From: Micromonospora antibiotica
Lineage (GTDB): Bacteria; Actinomycetota; Actinomycetes; Mycobacteriales; Micromonosporaceae
DNA: 64,000 bases
Reading direction: 5' to 3'
Assembly (NCBI RefSeq): GCF_017599305.1
Contig: NZ_JAGFWR010000020.1
Coordinates: 1 to 64,000 of the forward strand
The position numbers and the translations under genes were made by a program. The notes below the pieces were generated by a model, which saw only the letters and a list, made by a program, of their open reading frames with translations, was not told the origin of the DNA and did not search any database. Below are positions 8,511-16,648 of this stretch, in pieces (the first letter of the stretch is position 1; each line of letters starts with the position of its first letter).

Positions 8511-8581
8511 GGCCACCCAGCCAGGGCCACCCGACCAGGGCCACCCCAACGGGGCCACCCGACCGTGGTCAGCTGACCACG
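8511..8581. repeat. 14-bp tandem repeats followed by an 18-bp palindrome
   Basis: GGCCACCC recurs every 14 bases at 8511, 8525, 8539 and 8553. It is followed by the perfect loopless palindrome CGTGGTCAGCTGACCACG (8564-8581). The region lies between the convergent aquaporin and Ddn-like genes. The palindrome has no loop, so it is a better protein-binding site than terminator. Confidence 0.7.
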
Positions 8582-8655
8582 ACCACCCCGATCAGAGCCA
8601 CCCGACCGGGGTCAGCCGACCGGCTGAGCCCGACCGGTGGACGCCACCCGGGCGG

Positions 8656-9093
8656 TCAGCGCCGTTGCAGCACCACCACCGGGATCTCCCGGTCGGTCTT
8701 GCTCTGGTATTCGTTGTAGGCCGGCCAGATGCCGGTCATCCTCGGCCACATCCGGGCCCGCTCCGCCGGCTCGGCGGTCCGCGCCCGGACGGCGAACGTC
8801 TCCGGGCCCACCTGCACCTGTGCGTCGGGTTCGTCGAGCAGGTTGAGATACCAGGAGGGGTGCTGGGGCGCACCACCCTGGGAGGCGACGATCAGGTAGT
8901 CGTCGCCGTCCCGCCCGTAGATGAGCGCGGTGCGGCGTAGCCTGCCGCTGCGCCGGCCCCGGGTGGTCAGCAGCAGCGTGTAGACGCCCGGCTGCCACTC
9001 GTGCCCCTCGGCACCGCCGGTCGCGACGTACCGCCGGATGTGATCGGCGACCCAGCCCTCGGGGCTGTCCAGCACCTGCTCGTCGGTCGACAT
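8656..9093 (-). CDS. F420-dependent quinone/nitro-reductase-like protein (Ddn family)
   Basis: 145-aa split-beta-barrel protein of the deazaflavin (F420)-dependent nitroreductase family. The conserved blocks are present: VYTLLLTTRGRRSGRLRRTALIY, YLIVASQGGAPQHPSWYLNL and VGPETFAVRARTAEPAER. Members reduce quinones with F420H2 at the membrane face, and some activate nitroimidazole drugs. The substrate here is unknown. It is monocistronic. Confidence 0.88.
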   Translation of the reverse strand: MSTDEQVLDSPEGWVADHIRRYVATGGAEGHEWQPGVYTLLLTTRGRRSGRLRRTALIYGRDGDDYLIVASQGGAPQHPSWYLNLLDEPDAQVQVGPETFAVRARTAEPAERARMWPRMTGIWPAYNEYQSKTDREIPVVVLQRR

Positions 9094-9168
9094 CTGCGCC
9101 TCCGGGTAGCTCGTGGCATCGACCCGGCCACGCTATCCCGACATAAACCCCAAAGGCGGGCGAACGAC

Positions 9169-10065
9169 TCAACGCACCGCTGCCGCCTGGAGGTTCACGT
9201 TGCCGCAACTGCTGTTGAAGGTCTTCTCGACGGTCCAGCGGATCAGCAGCTGCTCACCCCGGGGCACCCGGTACCGGATGACGAACTGGGCGGTGTGGGT
9301 GGTGTGCGGGTCCTCCAGCCGCAGCGTGCGGGTCGCGCCGCCGGTGGACAGCCGCACGTCCAACCGACCCTGGGCCATCCAGGTCCCGGCGAAGAGGTGC
9401 ACCGTACGCGGTTCACCGTCGCCGGTCACGGCCAGCGCGAACCCGTTACCGACCCCGCAGACGAACACACCGGTGGCGGTGGCGGAGACTGCCGGCACCC
9501 CGGCACCGTCACGCCACCCGAACAACTCGGGATTGGTGTCGTACCGGTCGCGTGCGCCCCGGCCGCCCTCGTCGCGGATCTCACCGGTGCCGCCGTTCTT
9601 ACGGATCAGGGTCTCCGGCCGGTTGAGGCCCCAGTGCACCCAGTCCCGGGCGCCCAGGGCGGTCAGGTCCACCTCGGCGGGCACCTCGGCCCGGGAGACG
9701 CTCAGCGTCGGCGCGGCCGGGGACGCCGCCGGGGTGGCCGTCGGCGTCGGCGGCTCGCTCGGCGGCGGCGGGGTGCGTTCCCGGGGCTGCAGGCCGGGTG
9801 CGGCGACCCCGGCCTCGCCCGACACGCCCACCCCCGTCGCCCCGGTCGGATAACCGGCCGGGGTCGGCGCACCGGCCGGCAGCACCAGGTCGGGCTCCGC
9901 CGGGTCCGGGTCCGGGCCCAGATAGGTCACCAGCACCGCAAGGCAGGCCAGACCGGCCACCGAACCGATCGCCCAGCGGCGGCGTTGCCGGCGACGGGCC
10001 TCCCGCCGTTGGGCGATGCGCGTCGTCGGGCCCGGCCCGATCCGCCAGGTCTCTTGGTCGTTCAC
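9169..10065 (-). CDS. Membrane-anchored protein with extracytoplasmic beta domain
   Basis: 298-aa protein not recognised as a named family. It has a basic cytoplasmic start, one transmembrane helix at about 33-49, a long Pro/Thr-rich spacer (to about 120), and then a beta-rich C-terminal domain (LGARDWVHWGLNRPET, TVHLFAGTWMAQGRLDVRL, ending SSCGNVNLQAAAVR). The C-terminal strand order resembles a jelly-roll or carbohydrate-binding-like module. Related forms occur as accessory domains in actinobacterial surface proteins. Confidence 0.7.
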   Translation of the reverse strand: MNDQETWRIGPGPTTRIAQRREARRRQRRRWAIGSVAGLACLAVLVTYLGPDPDPAEPDLVLPAGAPTPAGYPTGATGVGVSGEAGVAAPGLQPRERTPPPPSEPPTPTATPAASPAAPTLSVSRAEVPAEVDLTALGARDWVHWGLNRPETLIRKNGGTGEIRDEGGRGARDRYDTNPELFGWRDGAGVPAVSATATGVFVCGVGNGFALAVTGDGEPRTVHLFAGTWMAQGRLDVRLSTGGATRTLRLEDPHTTHTAQFVIRYRVPRGEQLLIRWTVEKTFNSSCGNVNLQAAAVR

Positions 10066-10286
10066 GTGTGTCCCACTCCCCAGCCCGACGCCCGCGACCG
10101 GTCGGGGAGGGGGTGCGGTCGCGCCGTGAGCGTTCTCACGTTTTCATTCCAGGGCCGCCATGCGCCATATGCCAGCGGGTGGGCGTTTCCAGTTTGTTAC
10201 CAAGTGCGTGCCGGGGAAAGTTTCCTACCTAATATGAAACCCCAGCTCAGCCGCGAAATGGCCAGAAGATCAACGATAGGGGGCCG

Positions 10287-10883
10287 TCAGCGGATCTCGA
10301 AACCCAGCGCCCCGGCCAGCACCATCGCCTGGGCCGGGTCGATCACCGCGCCGGCCCGCTCGACCGCCGTCGGGTCCAACGCGGTGAGGTCGCTGCCCCG
10401 CAGATCGGCCCCGGTGAGACGCACCGCGCGCAGCTGGGCCGCCGAGAGGTCCACCCGGGCCAGGGTCGCGCCGGTCAGGTCCGCCCCGGACAGGTCGACC
10501 TCCCGCATCCGGACGTCGCTGAACTGCGCGCCCCGCAGGTCGGCCCCGGGCAACCCGACGAACGACCAGTCCCCGCCCGACACCCGCAACGGACGCAGCG
10601 CGCACTGGTCGAACGTGCTGCCGACCAGCTTGCAACCGGTGAACTCGGCCTCGAACAGGTTGCACCGGCGGAACCCGCAGCGGACGAAGGCCGAGTCGGT
10701 GTGCCGGGAGGAGTTGAACGACACCCCGCCGAAGTCACACCCGGTGAACGAGGCGCCCCGGGTGACCGCCTCGGTCAGGTCGACGTCGGTGAAGACGCAC
10801 CGCACGAAGTGCCGGTCGACCAGCTCCTCGGCGTACCAGTCGGTATGGCGGAACGTCTTGTCCTCGATGGTCTGCGGCACCAC
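10287..10883 (-). CDS. Pentapeptide-repeat protein
   Basis: 198-aa protein made almost entirely of A(D/N)LxX pentapeptides (for example DLTEA, SFTGC, LVGST, DLRGA, DLSGA, DLTGA), predicted to fold into a right-handed quadrilateral beta-helix. The repeats start at about residue 22 and run to about 175. Some relatives (MfpA, Qnr) mimic DNA and protect gyrase, but most have no known role. Nothing here decides between these. Confidence 0.9.
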   Translation of the reverse strand: MVPQTIEDKTFRHTDWYAEELVDRHFVRCVFTDVDLTEAVTRGASFTGCDFGGVSFNSSRHTDSAFVRCGFRRCNLFEAEFTGCKLVGSTFDQCALRPLRVSGGDWSFVGLPGADLRGAQFSDVRMREVDLSGADLTGATLARVDLSAAQLRAVRLTGADLRGSDLTALDPTAVERAGAVIDPAQAMVLAGALGFEIR

Positions 10884-10945
10884 CCCACCCTAGGTGCGAG
10901 CACCGACACCACCACCGCACCTTCCGTCCGGCGCGTACCGGCTAG

Positions 10946-10951
10946 TAGTTT
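10946..10951 (+). promoter_or_regulatory. -10 box of a probable leaderless promoter
   Basis: TAGTTT lies 7 bases before the GTG at 10959. An overlapping TAGTAG is 3 bases further upstream. Confidence 0.5.
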
Positions 10952-10958
10952 CGGCCGG

Positions 10959-12191
10959 GTGAGCGTGGCACCCAGCACCGACCCGACCCGTACCGGCTTC
11001 GACCCGGCCCGGCTGGCCCGCATCGACGAACACTTCGGCCGGTACGTCGACGACGGGCGGCTGGCCGGTTGGCAGATCGTCGTCACCCGTCGCGGCGAGG
11101 TGGCGCACTCCTCGGTCCGTGGGCTGCGCGACGTGGAGGCGGGCAGCCCGGTCGAGCCGGACACCATCTGGCGGATCTACTCGATGACCAAGCCGATCAC
11201 CTCGGTCGCGGCGATGATGCTGTGGGAGGAGGGCCGGTTCGAGCTGACCGACCCGATCAGCCGCTGGCTGCCGGAGTTCGCCGACGTCCGGGTCTTCGAC
11301 CGGGGTTCGGCGCTCAAGCCGTACACCGTGCCGGCGGTCGAGCCGATCCGGGTGTGGCACCTGCTCACCCACACCGCCGGGCTCACCTACGGCTTCGCGC
11401 AGACCTCGGTGGTCGACGCGCTCTACCGGGCCGCCGGCTACGACCTCGGCGTCCCGCCGGGGCTGGACCTGGCCGGGGCGAGCGCCGGGATGGCGCAGCT
11501 GCCGCTGCTGTTCCAGCCCGGCACCGGCTGGAACTACGGGGTCTCCACCGACGTGCTCGGCCGGCTCATCGAGGTCGTCTCCGGGCAGAGCCTGGCCGAC
11601 TTCCTCACCGAGCGGGTCCTCACCCCGCTGGGCATGACGGACACCCGGTTCTGGGTCGATCCGGCCGACGCCAAACGGCTCGCCGCCCTCTACACCCCGC
11701 ACCCGGGCACCGGCCGGGCGGTCCGCGCCGACCAGCTCGGTGCCGCCGCGCTGACCCGCCCGGAGTGCTTCTCCGGCGGGGGCGGGCTGGTCTCCACCGC
11801 CGCCGACTACCACCGGTTCACCCAGCTGCTGCTGCGCGGCGGCGAGCTGGACGGCGTACGACTGCTCGGGCCCCGCACGGTGCGCTACATGACCCGCAAC
11901 CACCTGCCCGGCGGCGGCGACCTGGCGTCGCTGCAGCCGCAGGGGTTCGCCGAGACGGTGCTCGACGGCATCGGTTTCGGCCTGGGCTTCGCCGTGGTGC
12001 AGGACCCGGTCCCGGCCAAGGTGCCGAGCAGCGTCGGCGAGTTCTACTGGGGTGGGCTGGCCAGCACCGCGTTCTGGGTCGACCCGGCCGAGGAGATCAC
12101 CGCCCTGCTGTTCACCCAGCTGATGCCGTCGAGCACCTACCCGTTGCGCTCGCAGCTGCGCCAGCTCGTCTACGCCGCCCTGGTCGGCTGA
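10959..12191 (+). CDS. Serine hydrolase of the class C beta-lactamase family
   Basis: 410-aa beta-lactamase/esterase-fold enzyme. The nucleophile motif SMTK (S-x-x-K) is in IWRIYSMTKPITSVAAMML. The second motif is WNYGVSTDVLG, where the usual Y-x-N reads Y-G-V. HTAGLTYGF and GGGGLVSTAADYHRF are typical of the esterase EstB and peptidase branch. No signal peptide is present, so an intracellular esterase or peptidase is more likely than a beta-lactamase. The GTG start is leaderless-like. An in-frame GTG 6 bases later is an alternative. Confidence 0.88.
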   Translation: MSVAPSTDPTRTGFDPARLARIDEHFGRYVDDGRLAGWQIVVTRRGEVAHSSVRGLRDVEAGSPVEPDTIWRIYSMTKPITSVAAMMLWEEGRFELTDPISRWLPEFADVRVFDRGSALKPYTVPAVEPIRVWHLLTHTAGLTYGFAQTSVVDALYRAAGYDLGVPPGLDLAGASAGMAQLPLLFQPGTGWNYGVSTDVLGRLIEVVSGQSLADFLTERVLTPLGMTDTRFWVDPADAKRLAALYTPHPGTGRAVRADQLGAAALTRPECFSGGGGLVSTAADYHRFTQLLLRGGELDGVRLLGPRTVRYMTRNHLPGGGDLASLQPQGFAETVLDGIGFGLGFAVVQDPVPAKVPSSVGEFYWGGLASTAFWVDPAEEITALLFTQLMPSSTYPLRSQLRQLVYAALVG

Positions 12192-12196
12192 GCCGC

Positions 12197-12228
12197 GCCG
12201 GGCCGGGCGACGGCGGTGCCGGCCCGGC
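12197..12228. terminator. Convergent terminator hairpin
   Basis: GCCGGGCCGG (12197-12206) pairs with CCGGCCCGGC (12219-12228), between the serine hydrolase and the PPOX gene. Confidence 0.6.
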
Positions 12229-12236
12229 CGGCGGGG

Positions 12237-12701
12237 TCAGTCAGCAAGGTTGGCCGGGAAGCCGCCGGTGGCGATCGGGCCCCAGCTTCCGATGGTGACC
12301 CGGATCAGCGACTTGCCCTGCGCCACCATGGCCGCCCGGTACTCGTCCCAGTCCGGGTGCTCGCCGGAGATGCTGCGGAAGTACTCCACCAGCGGGTCCA
12401 GCGCGTCGGGCAGGTCGAGCACCTCGGCCGTGCCGTCGACCTGCACCCAGGGGCCGTCCCAGTCGTCGGAGAGCACGCAGGCGGAGACCCTCGGGTCCCG
12501 GCGGATGTTGGCGACCTTGGCGCGCTGCGGGTAGCTGGAGATGACCAGTCGCCCGGCGGCGTCGACCCCGCAGGCGACCGGGGAGGACTGCGGCCGGCCG
12601 TCGGCCCGGGTGGTCATCAGCAGGACCCGGTGGCGGGGGCGGACGAATTCGATCAGGGCGTCCCGGTCGACCCGGGTGTTCGTTGCGATGCTGCGTGCCA
12701 T
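12237..12701 (-). CDS. PPOX-class F420-dependent oxidoreductase
   Basis: 154-aa split-barrel flavin/deazaflavin protein. Typical family blocks are HRVLLMTTRADGRPQSSPVACGVDAAGRLVIS, RAKVANIRRDPRVSACVL and VQVDGTAEVLDL, followed by the helical segment YFRSISGEHPDWDEY. It most resembles the Rv1155-type group that binds F420. The reaction is not known. It is divergent from nothing and lies just downstream of the caspase-like gene on the same strand (44-base gap). Confidence 0.87.
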   Translation of the reverse strand: MARSIATNTRVDRDALIEFVRPRHRVLLMTTRADGRPQSSPVACGVDAAGRLVISSYPQRAKVANIRRDPRVSACVLSDDWDGPWVQVDGTAEVLDLPDALDPLVEYFRSISGEHPDWDEYRAAMVAQGKSLIRVTIGSWGPIATGGFPANLAD

Positions 12702-12744
12702 CCCCCGGTTCTACCAGGTCCGCCCCCCGGTGGCCCCGGTGGCG

Positions 12745-13386
12745 TCAGCCGGGGCGACCGGTGACCCGACCCCGCGCCGGCTGGGCGGGGACCCGGGGGC
12801 GGACGGTGGGCCGCCAGGCTCGGCCGTTGGCGTAGATGACCCGGAAGCCGAGGTACGCCGCGAGCGGCGCCCAGTGCGCCGAGCCCATCCGCAGCTCGGC
12901 GGCGTTGTGCCGTTGGCCGTTGGCGAGCACGTCGAGCAGCACCGTCTCGAAGGCGGCCGACTCGACCCAGTCGACCTCGCGGGTGAAGCCGCAGATCAGG
13001 GCCGCGCCGGTGACGTCGAGGAAGTCGCGCAGCGTGGCGTCGGAGGCGCGCAGCACCGAGCAGCTGCCGAAGTAGAGCCGCCGGCCCTCACCCCGGCCGG
13101 CCATCCGCTCGGCGACGTCGGCCAGCTCGACGGAATCCCAGTCGGTGAGGCAGAGCCGGCTGGGCTCGCCGTGCATGGCGAAGAAACCGACCCGGTGATC
13201 GGCGTACTGCTTGAGCAGCCAGCGGTCGAGGAAGTAGAACAGCTCGTCGCGGGTGGCGGCGTCCTTGTGGATGTAGCGGATGCGGCCGAGGCGTTCGAGC
13301 AGTTCGAGGGTGGGCAGCACGGAGCCGCGCTCGTTGAGGTCGCGGTGCCACTGCCCCTCGACACAGAAGACCCCGCCCCGCGCCAC
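12745..13386 (-). CDS. Small protein with caspase/CHAT-like His-Cys pattern
   Basis: 213-aa protein without a name I can assign. The order VGFFAMHGEPSRLCL (His-Gly at about 72-73), RRLYFGSCSVL (Cys near 109) and GAALICGFTREVDWVESAAFETVLL matches the caspase-hemoglobinase fold as seen in CHAT proteases: strand-HG, strand-(S/G)C, then a strand and helix where CHAT proteins have a Gly-rich strand and a Trp. Length agrees with a bare catalytic domain. The second of two nearby GTG codons (13386) is preferred because GGGGAGG is 5 bases upstream and overlaps the first (13392). Protease activity is inferred only from motif order. Confidence 0.5.
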   Translation of the reverse strand: MARGGVFCVEGQWHRDLNERGSVLPTLELLERLGRIRYIHKDAATRDELFYFLDRWLLKQYADHRVGFFAMHGEPSRLCLTDWDSVELADVAERMAGRGEGRRLYFGSCSVLRASDATLRDFLDVTGAALICGFTREVDWVESAAFETVLLDVLANGQRHNAAELRMGSAHWAPLAAYLGFRVIYANGRAWRPTVRPRVPAQPARGRVTGRPG

Positions 13387-13698
13387 GTGCACCTCCCCGA
13401 CCTCGCCGGCCGGGACGACGTTACCGGGTCCCGGTCACGAACCCCTATCGCCCTCGGTGCCCGACTGGTCAGTTTCGACAGACTTCGCCTTGGTGGCGAA
13501 ATCCGTCCCCGGTCGGTACGGCCTGACCGAATTACCATTCCCCGCATTTCACAGGCAATACCCAGGTATCGCTAATCGCGAGGACAATTCTCCTTTATCA
13601 CCACGAATCAGCTCGCCAGCTGTCAGGGTGGAGGTCGCAGGACGTCCCGGGCGATGCCCTGTTCACCACCCCAATCACTTCCAATCGGGAGGACTTCT
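13387..13698. other. Divergent intergenic region, 312 bases
   Basis: The region holds the promoters of the caspase-like gene (minus) and the secreted carboxypeptidase (plus). The stretch 13500-13620 is unusually AT-rich for this window. A GGGAGG ribosome site lies 6 bases before the GTG at 13699. I see no gene in it. Confidence 0.5.
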
Positions 13699-14478
13699 GT
13701 GCGCCAGAACACTGTGAAGCGGGCACTCGTCGCGTTCGCCCTGGCTCTGCCGGGAGCCGCGATCGCCACGGTGGCCGCCGCGCCAGCGGCCCACGCCGAC
13801 GGCTGCTACACCTGGAAACGCGACCTCTACCAGGGTCGCTCCGGGGACGACGTCCGCCAGTTGCAGATCCGGGTCGCCGGATGGGCGGGACGAGGGGGAA
13901 TCGTCCGGATCGACGGGGACTTCGGCCCCGAGACCGCCGCCGCGGTCAAGCGCTTCCAGAGCGCGTACGGGCTGCGCAGCGACGGCATCGCCGGCAAGCA
14001 GACCTTCACCAAGCTCTACCAGCTCCAGGACAACGACTGCACGCCGGCCCACTTCAGCTACCGGGAGCTGGACGACGGCTGCGGCAAGGGCGGGTGGAGC
14101 GGCGGCCCGCTCTCCGCCACCGACACCAAGGCCACCGCGGTGCGCACCATGTGGAAACTGGAGGCGCTGCGGCGCAGCCTGGGTGACAAGCCGCTCAACG
14201 TCACCAGCGGCTTCCGCGACTCCCGCTGCAACAAGCAGGTCGGCGGGGCCTCGGACAGCCAGCACCTCTACGGCAACGCCGCCGACCTGACCTCGGGGAG
14301 CAGGTCACTGTGCGAGGTGGCCCGCGCCTCCCGTGACCACGGGTTCAGCGGCATCTACGGCCCCGGGTACGCCGGCCACGACGACCACGTCCACGTCGAT
14401 TCCCGGCGGGAGAACAACCGCGACACGTCGACCAACCGCACCAGCTGGGCGGCACCCGACTGTGGCGTCAGCCGCTGA
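13699..14478 (+). CDS. Secreted zinc D-Ala-D-Ala carboxypeptidase (M15A) with PG-binding domain
   Basis: 259-aa exported peptidoglycan hydrolase/DD-peptidase. The signal peptide ends at about residue 33 (APAAHA-DG). A peptidoglycan-binding domain (about 45-110; DDVRQLQIRVAGW, DGDFGPETAAAVKRFQ) precedes the M15A domain, which shows SGFRD, SQHLYGNAADL (His near 191 and Asp near 198) and HDDHVHVD (His near 232), the His-Asp-His zinc triad. The layout equals that of the Streptomyces albus G enzyme. The GTG start has GGGAGG 6 bases upstream. It acts in cell-wall remodelling or peptidoglycan scavenging. Confidence 0.92.
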   Translation: MRQNTVKRALVAFALALPGAAIATVAAAPAAHADGCYTWKRDLYQGRSGDDVRQLQIRVAGWAGRGGIVRIDGDFGPETAAAVKRFQSAYGLRSDGIAGKQTFTKLYQLQDNDCTPAHFSYRELDDGCGKGGWSGGPLSATDTKATAVRTMWKLEALRRSLGDKPLNVTSGFRDSRCNKQVGGASDSQHLYGNAADLTSGSRSLCEVARASRDHGFSGIYGPGYAGHDDHVHVDSRRENNRDTSTNRTSWAAPDCGVSR

Positions 14479-14490
14479 CCCGCGCGGCAG

Positions 14491-14539
14491 CCGATGCCGG
14501 CCCGGCCCCACGGGATCATCGGGGCCGGACCGGCATCGG
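14491..14539. terminator. Convergent terminator hairpin
   Basis: A 19-base stem (14491-14509 with 14521-14539, 18 matches) with an 11-base loop follows the carboxypeptidase and faces the convergent hypothetical gene. Confidence 0.85.
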
Positions 14540-14570
14540 GGTACCGGAGGCGTCGGCCGGGCCTGACCGC

Positions 14571-15065
14571 TCAGCTCGCCCGGGGCCAGCGCGGCGCGGC
14601 GGCGGGGGGTGTCACCGGCCGTCCCGGCACGCCGCCACGCACCGCGGGCCGCATCCCCGCAGCGGACGGCCGTGCCCCGGGTGTCCCGGGCCGGCCGACC
14701 TGGCCACGGGCCGGATAGCCGGCCGCCGCCGGGGCGGTCCGCGCCGGTGCCGTCCCGGGCCGGGGCGTGGTGTAGGTGAACGGGAAGGGCACGTGCACGA
14801 ACGGATTTCCGTGCCGGATCAGCGCGTCGATCTGACGATCGTTCAACCCGTGGTTCTCCAGCACCCGTCGTCCCCAACGGTGCAACCGGCACGGGTACGA
14901 CGACCCGTCGTTGCGGCACAGCGGCCCGTTGGGCCACTCCTCGGCGGCGTGCACCACGACCGCCCGTACCGCGAGCCGGACGTCCTCGGGTGTCAACGAG
15001 ACGGGCACCGGCACCTCACCCAGAACCTGATCGATGGGGTCCGTCGACTGCTCACCAACTCGCAC
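14571..15065 (-). CDS. Actinobacterial hypothetical protein
   Basis: 164 aa. A conserved-looking N-terminal domain (1-95) includes EWPNGPLCRNDGSSYPCRLHRWGRRVL with two Cys and two His, followed by HGLNDRQIDALIRHG. The last 65 residues are a Pro/Gly/Ala-rich, probably disordered tail. The GTG start is supported by GGGAGG 6 bases upstream. The Cys/His pattern could bind a metal, but I know no function. Confidence 0.7.
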   Translation of the reverse strand: MRVGEQSTDPIDQVLGEVPVPVSLTPEDVRLAVRAVVVHAAEEWPNGPLCRNDGSSYPCRLHRWGRRVLENHGLNDRQIDALIRHGNPFVHVPFPFTYTTPRPGTAPARTAPAAAGYPARGQVGRPGTPGARPSAAGMRPAVRGGVPGRPVTPPAAAPRWPRAS

Positions 15066-15153
15066 GGCAGGCCTCCCGCAGCTCGGCAGCAGTTGCGGCT
15101 GAATCGCCGCAACGCATCCTCGCGCAGTGGTACGGGCGGTGACCGGCGTCGGT

Positions 15154-16578
15154 TCAATCCCCCCAGGCGGTGAGCAGATCCTCCGGCGTCAACACCTGCA
15201 CACCGTCCACCACCGCACCGGCCCGGGCGACCGCCAGCAGCGCCACCTGTTCGTCGGCACCGGGCAGCCGGGACCGGTGCAGGGTGAGCCGACCCAGATC
15301 GTGCCCGTCGAAGGGCCGGTTCTCCAGCCACTTCACCGAACCGACGACGGTGATCCGCCGGGCGACCGGGCCACGGTCCGCCCCGACCAGGTCGATCTCC
15401 GGGTCGTTGGACCGGGTCCAGTAGCCGCCCACCACGCCGGTGTCCTCCGGCAGGTAGCCGGCCGGCAGTCGCCGCACCGCCTCCCGTACCACCGGTTCGA
15501 TCGCCCGTCCCCGCCAGGACGTCCAGGAGGCGCGGATCCTGGCAAGGGTGAGATCGCCCCGCCCGCGCTCGATCTCGGGCAGGTACGGGCCGAGGAAGGT
15601 CAGCCAGAAGCGCAGGTACGGGTCGGCGACGGTGTACCGGGTCTCCCGGGAGGGGCGGATGGACAGCGGGGTGGCCACCTCGACGATGCGCTTGTCGGCC
15701 AGCAACCGCAGCGCGCGGCTGAGCGAGGCCTGGGGCAGGTCACCGGCAGCCCGCGCGATCAGGGAGAAGGTGCGCTCACCGGAACCGATGGCCCGCAGCA
15801 CCAGACCGGCCTGCGACTGGGTCGGAAACTCGGCGGCCAGCGCCCGTTCCGCACTGACCAGAAGGGCGGAGGTCGGGTCGGTGACCGCGTCGGCGAGATA
15901 GTCGGCGAGGCCGGCCCCGGCGGGCCACTCGTCGAGGATCAGCGGTAGGCCGCCGGAGACGAGATAGGCATCGAAGGCGTCGGCGGGGGCCGCCCCGAGC
16001 ATGTCCCGGACGTCGGTGGGGCTCAGCGGCGGCACCACCAGCTCCGTCGCCCGCTGGTGGAAGGGCCGCCCGTAGTCGTTCAGCGCCTCCATCATCGCCA
16101 GGTCGGAGCCAATGCCGATCAACAGCACCGGTAGCCGTGACAACTCCCGGTCGAACACCTTCTGCAGGGTGCCTTCCAACCCGGGATCCGTGGCGATCAG
16201 GTAGGGCAGCTCGTCGAGGACCACCACGGCCGGCCGGTCCGTCGGCAACGCGGCGGCCAGCAGGGTGAGCGCGGCGTCCCAGGTGCTCGGGCGCTGGGCG
16301 GCGAAGAGTTGCGCGCCGGGCAGGCTGGACCCGACCACGGCCTCGACGAACAGGGCAAGATCGGCAGCCACGGTGGGCTGGGCGGATGCGGTGAAGAACA
16401 GGTGGGGAATCCCGGCCCGGTCGACGAACTCCTCGACCAACCGGGACTTACCGACCCGACGACGCCCCCGCATCAGCAGCGCACGTCCGGGGCGGCCGGC
16501 CCGCCCGCCCCGGACGACCTTGGCCAGCATGCCGTCGAGCAGGGCGAGTTCCCGGTCCCGCCCGACGAAGCCGTGCAT
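15154..16578 (-). CDS. Archaeal-type ATPase with DUF234-like C-terminus
   Basis: 474-aa AAA-family ATPase of the group found widely in archaea and actinobacteria. FVGRDREL opens the ATPase domain, with Walker A RGRRRVGKSRL, Walker B AVVVLDELPYL and a sensor-like LLIGIGSDLAMM. A winged-helix part (LRLLADKRIVEVA) and the C-terminal DUF234-type nuclease-like region (LRFWLTFLGPYL, WSRSNDPEIDLVGAD-like segment, SVKWLENRPFDGHDL) follow. The segment with DPEIDLVG and SVKW resembles a PD-(D/E)xK core. ATG 16578 is chosen at FVGR. A palindrome lies just upstream. The biological role is unknown, with toxin or immunity suggested for relatives. Confidence 0.8.
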   Translation of the reverse strand: MHGFVGRDRELALLDGMLAKVVRGGRAGRPGRALLMRGRRRVGKSRLVEEFVDRAGIPHLFFTASAQPTVAADLALFVEAVVGSSLPGAQLFAAQRPSTWDAALTLLAAALPTDRPAVVVLDELPYLIATDPGLEGTLQKVFDRELSRLPVLLIGIGSDLAMMEALNDYGRPFHQRATELVVPPLSPTDVRDMLGAAPADAFDAYLVSGGLPLILDEWPAGAGLADYLADAVTDPTSALLVSAERALAAEFPTQSQAGLVLRAIGSGERTFSLIARAAGDLPQASLSRALRLLADKRIVEVATPLSIRPSRETRYTVADPYLRFWLTFLGPYLPEIERGRGDLTLARIRASWTSWRGRAIEPVVREAVRRLPAGYLPEDTGVVGGYWTRSNDPEIDLVGADRGPVARRITVVGSVKWLENRPFDGHDLGRLTLHRSRLPGADEQVALLAVARAGAVVDGVQVLTPEDLLTAWGD

Positions 16579-16599
16579 AGCCCGCTCCGATGCGTGCAG

Positions 16600-16631
16600 A
16601 TTTGATACCACCAAAAATGAGGGTATCAAAT
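16600..16631. promoter_or_regulatory. AT-rich inverted repeat, probable operator of the ATPase gene
   Basis: ATTTGATACC (16600-16609) and GGTATCAAAT (16622-16631) form a perfect 10-bp inverted repeat with a 12-base AT-rich spacer. It lies 22-53 bases upstream of the ATPase start, in the gap after the response-regulator gene. The position suits repressor binding over the promoter. Termination of the regulator transcript is a second possibility. Confidence 0.65.
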
Positions 16632-16648
16632 TTGAGTGCTTCAGATCG

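Noticed and set aside
8511..8566. Regular 14-bp repeats as a possible CRISPR array
   Set aside because: The period is far too short, there are no spacers of typical length, and no cas genes are in the window.
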